The notes under the pieces: model-generated
The model's database searches: none
Told to the model about the DNA's origin: nothing
The model's input: only the letters and a program-made list of their open reading frames with translations
Assembly: GCA_900752305.1 (NCBI GenBank)
Contig: CAADUV010000334.1
Coordinates: forward strand, 1 to 7,361
Direction of reading: 5' to 3'
Source of the DNA: an uncultured Oscillospiraceae bacterium
GTDB taxonomy: Bacteria; Bacillota; Clostridia; Oscillospirales; Oscillospiraceae
Length of the DNA stretch: 7,361 bases
Shown: positions 5,052-7,361 of the stretch, in pieces
Numbering within the stretch: position 1 is the stretch's first letter
How the letters are laid out: each line of letters starts with the position of its first letter
Program-made: the position numbers and the translations under genes

Positions 5052-5307
5052 GGTTATGTTCCTTTCCGTGTTCCAAGTTGTCAATTCTGTGGTTGGCGAC
5101 TTTCATTTTTTCTTCCAGCACAGGGAGGCGCTCGGCAAACCCGTTATGATACCTAACCTCCCTGGTCAGTTCCTCAATCTTGGTATCGGTGACAGCTTGG
5201 GCAATCTCCAACTGCTGCTGTACCTTTTTGCCGCTGCTCCGGCTGGTGATGATGACGCCGATCAGCGACAGGCCGCCGGTAATCAGCGCTACGATGATGC
5301 TTTCCAC
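5041..5307 (-). CDS. Small phage membrane protein with coiled coil, likely lysis accessory
   Basis: An 88-residue protein: a single N-terminal membrane segment (about 3-21, IIVALITGGLSLIGVIIT), a short basic stretch, then a helical coiled-coil region (about 28-80) and a charged, His-rich end (HGKEHNHEE). Proteins of this plan are common directly before holins in Firmicute prophages and recall XhlA-type haemolysin/holin partners, but I cannot assign a named family with certainty. The start is GTG, supported by AAGGAG 7 bases upstream on the minus strand. It lies 14 bases after the tail protein stop, and its end overlaps the holin gene. Probably it works at the membrane with the holin; a role as the holin itself cannot be excluded. 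Confidence 0.75.
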   Translation of the reverse strand: MESIIVALITGGLSLIGVIITSRSSGKKVQQQLEIAQAVTDTKIEELTREVRYHNGFAERLPVLEEKMKVANHRIDNLEHGKEHNHEE

Positions 5308-5321
5308 GTTCGTTCTCCTTC

Positions 5322-7361
5322 TCAGTCAATGGGGTACGCAATAGTAAACACGTAATTCCCCGCAGCGCCATAGACCAGCTGGAGCCCACCGTCCGGCGTG
5401 ACCTTCCCGCGCAAGGGTCTGGCGTAACTTGTCCCCCACTGGGATGCCTCGAACGGAACCAGTTCTCCGTGCTGCGGCGCGGGGACCTTGGAGCTGGACA
5501 GGATGGTGGTCCAGGCGCTGATGCTCTTGGACAAGGTCACTGTGCCGCTGATGCAGCACATCCCCAGCTTTTTGGTCACCACGACGCTGCCAGACGATAG
5601 CACGCCGCCGGAAAAGCTGGTGTATGTGGTGCTGTCATAATCTGTATCTGCCAAGCTCCCGCCTGGCAGGAACACATGCCCATGCAGATACACCATCGTC
5701 CCCGTCATATCAGGATCGCCAATGTCAATCTGCATGCCAGCAGAGATGGCAACCTGCCGTGATGTCAAGCCGATGGCGTTACGCCGCATCTCGAGCAGAC
5801 TGCTAGATGTGTCGCCATATACGTAAATCTTAAAGCGTGGCGGAAGTATGGTTTCATCACCGTCCACCTCTGGTTCACTTGTTGACATTATTTGCACGCC
5901 ACCGCCTGCAAAATCACCTGTGGTCTCTGCCTGAATGTCGATGGCGTCGCCGCTCAGGATGGCGCCGATGAGCTGGGCGCCGGTAATGGTGCCCGACGCG
6001 GTGATATCCTGGGCAAAAAGATTATCCACATCGATCTTTTCTGCTTTTACCGCTTTTGCGGCCAACTTATCCGTCGTGATTGCGCCGGACTCAATGTGGT
6101 CAGCCTTTACCGCCCTAGAGGCAATGACCTGCGCCGTGACAGACCCTGCCGCCAGCTTGTCCGTGGTAATGGACGACGCCACCAGCACACTGCCGTCCAG
6201 CGCCTGCTTGTACTGCTCCTGGGTCAGCTGGGACGCCGTCAGGTTCCCAGCATTGACGTTCAACTCGTAGATCAGTCCGTTTTCGCCGGTCAGGATGATA
6301 CGGTCCGCCGCCAGCGTCCCCGCCTTGATGACGTCGCCGATGATGGTGACGCCGGTCAAAAATTTGGTGGCGTTGATTTCTACGCCGGACAGGCTGTCCG
6401 TGATGATACCACCTCGCACAAGCAGGCTCTCAATGGTCGCCTTGGCCACGTTCAGCAGGTCTACGTCAGCTTTGCTTGTCTTGAGATTGCTGACTTCGGC
6501 ATTGGTGGCAGTCAAGTCGGAGATACTTGCCTTCTCAACCACCGCCTGCTCCAGGGACGCTGTGTCCGCCTCCAGGTCGTCAATCCTGCCGGTTGCTGCA
6601 TTGAGGTCGGCGACATTCGCTTTCTCAGTTTTCAGGCTGCCGATTTCAGCGTTTGCCGCCTCTAAGTCGGTGACCTTCGCCTTTTGCGCCACGATGGTGT
6701 AAAACTTTGTGACAGCGTCAGCAATCTTGTTGATCTGTCTGGTCATCGACCCGGATACGTTGGCGCTGGTGTCCGTTGCACTGTCCGCCATGGCCTGGAT
6801 CTTCGCTCGACAGCCGCCGTCAATAGACAGCTCCAGCGACATGACCGCCAGCGTATGCGCCACGCCCGCCTTATCCGTGATGGTCACCAGGTCGCCGGGC
6901 TCGGTCAGAAGCCCGTGGAAGATGTCGCAGCTGCCGACGGTATAAGCCAGCCCGCCGATGGACGCCCACACGGCGTCCAGGATGGCCTGGGTCATATACG
7001 GATTTTGGACGGCAATCCCCACGCCTGTACCGCCTGCGGTGTAAGTGTTGGTGGTGACGGACGTGTTGCCGTCGGCGTCCGTGGTGGTCTCTTCCGCCGT
7101 GGCCTGGATGCAGGCCAGGGTAGATGTGCCATCGATGGACAGGCCAGCGTTGTAGTAGTCGCTGGGGCTGTAGCTCTGGCCGCTGGACGCAAACCAGCGC
7201 AAGGCCAGCTTGCCGTCCCGGTCGATGAGCGCGTTACAGCCCACCAGCGCCGCCAGATAACCCACCATATCCCGGCAGGTCTTGCCGGTCAAATCGCCCA
7301 CTACGCTGGTCGTGGACGCCGCCGCAGGCAGCGTGGCCAAGGTCAGGCCGCACTGGGCGGC
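5322..7361 (-). CDS. Phage tail hub/fibre protein (5' end outside the window)
   Basis: The last 679 residues of a large tail protein; the frame stays open to the edge, so the true start is upstream. Parts in order (numbered from the edge): residues about 1-190 look like a tail-hub domain (LTGKTCRDMVGYLAALVGC, LTEPGDLVTITD, LELSIDGG), as in siphovirus tail-tip proteins related to Mu gp44/T4 gp27. Residues about 215-312 are coiled-coil repeats of the type DLEAANAEIGSLKTEKA / DLTATNAEVSNLKTSKA. Residues about 395-445 carry two ITTDKLAA copies 30 residues apart, a repeat common in fibre shafts of Firmicute phages. The C-terminal 90 or so residues have the beta-rich end seen in many tail proteins (ISGTVTLSKSISAWTTI, GLQLVYGAAGNYVFTIAYP), probably the cell-binding tip. 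It probably forms a trimer that reaches from the tail tip to the host surface. No protease motif is evident. First visible gene of the late operon here; followed after 14 bases by the small membrane protein. Confidence 0.88.
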   Translation of the reverse strand, partial: AAQCGLTLATLPAAASTTSVVGDLTGKTCRDMVGYLAALVGCNALIDRDGKLALRWFASSGQSYSPSDYYNAGLSIDGTSTLACIQATAEETTTDADGNTSVTTNTYTAGGTGVGIAVQNPYMTQAILDAVWASIGGLAYTVGSCDIFHGLLTEPGDLVTITDKAGVAHTLAVMSLELSIDGGCRAKIQAMADSATDTSANVSGSMTRQINKIADAVTKFYTIVAQKAKVTDLEAANAEIGSLKTEKANVADLNAATGRIDDLEADTASLEQAVVEKASISDLTATNAEVSNLKTSKADVDLLNVAKATIESLLVRGGIITDSLSGVEINATKFLTGVTIIGDVIKAGTLAADRIILTGENGLIYELNVNAGNLTASQLTQEQYKQALDGSVLVASSITTDKLAAGSVTAQVIASRAVKADHIESGAITTDKLAAKAVKAEKIDVDNLFAQDITASGTITGAQLIGAILSGDAIDIQAETTGDFAGGGVQIMSTSEPEVDGDETILPPRFKIYVYGDTSSSLLEMRRNAIGLTSRQVAISAGMQIDIGDPDMTGTMVYLHGHVFLPGGSLADTDYDSTTYTSFSGGVLSSGSVVVTKKLGMCCISGTVTLSKSISAWTTILSSSKVPAPQHGELVPFEASQWGTSYARPLRGKVTPDGGLQLVYGAAGNYVFTIAYPID

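Larger units (their letters stand above)
3489..7361 (-). mobile_element. Prophage, late end (tail tip, lysis module and junction), continues off the right edge
   Basis: All four protein genes here are phage tail or lysis types, tightly packed on the minus strand and reading toward the tRNA: tail hub/fibre, small membrane protein, holin, endolysin. The order tail fibre, holin, endolysin is the standard right end of siphovirus late operons in Firmicutes. The outer limit is set at the tRNA CCA end; the exact junction could lie anywhere from the tRNA T arm to about 3655. Integrase, repressor and structural genes must be outside the window. Confidence 0.85.

Noticed and set aside
5892..6665. Long plus-strand open frame opposite the tail protein
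   Set aside because: Shadow of the coiled-coil and repeat region of the tail gene; no ribosome site and no recognisable domain.
6400..6700. Possible CRISPR-like or tandem DNA repeat in the tail gene
   Set aside because: The repetition is at protein level within an open reading frame; the DNA copies are diverged and have no repeat-spacer regularity.
7338..7340. TTG codon as the start of the tail protein
   Set aside because: The frame stays open to the window edge, there is no ribosome site nearby, and the protein would begin in the middle of a folded domain.

Overview
The window looks like chromosomal DNA of a GC-rich clostridial Firmicute, most likely a gut Oscillospiraceae/Ruminococcaceae-type bacterium. 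The reasons are near-consensus AGGAGG ribosome sites before almost every gene, sigma-A-like promoters with 17-bp spacers, a DivIVA-type protein, a clostridial COG1237 metallo-hydrolase, and a tRNA with an encoded CCA. The taxonomic placement is inference from protein character, not from a search.

Host region (1 to about 3490). A Crp/Fnr-type regulator leaves the window on the left (minus strand, only its first 34 codons present). It is divergent from an MBL-fold metallo-hydrolase (196-1002, plus). The 93-bp gap holds face-to-face promoter candidates and a perfect GTTGGA/TCCAAC palindrome. A hairpin terminator usable on both strands (1004-1035) separates this pair from a minus-strand operon that reads DivIVA-like coiled-coil protein (2444-3247), fumarase/tartrate-dehydratase beta subunit (1894-2451), ADP-ribosylglycohydrolase (1042-1875). 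That operon has a strong promoter at 3298-3326. Facing away from it, tRNA-Arg(CCG) (3412-3488) has its own near-consensus promoter and terminator.

Prophage region (about 3490 to the right edge). Directly downstream of the tRNA 3' end lies a short AT-rich junction with inverted and 11-bp-spaced direct repeats, then the late end of a siphovirus-like prophage, all on the minus strand and reading toward the tRNA. In transcription order it holds a large tail hub/fibre protein (5' end outside the window), a small membrane/coiled-coil protein, an r1t-like holin, and a three-domain endolysin (GH24-like lysozyme, peptidoglycan-binding domain, cysteine-peptidase-like domain). A strong terminator (3659-3693) closes the operon. 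These genes form the host-recognition and lysis modules: the tail protein binds the cell, the holin opens the membrane, and the endolysin reaches and cuts peptidoglycan. The layout fits integration into tRNA-Arg, but the integrase and the second att copy are not in the window.

I found no clearly new multi-gene system. The points most worth a second look are the endolysin, whose two catalytic domains both lack expected active-site residues; the tRNA-Arg acceptor stem, which has a G1-U72 pair at the presumed prophage junction; and the fumarase beta subunit that sits behind divIVA without its alpha partner.
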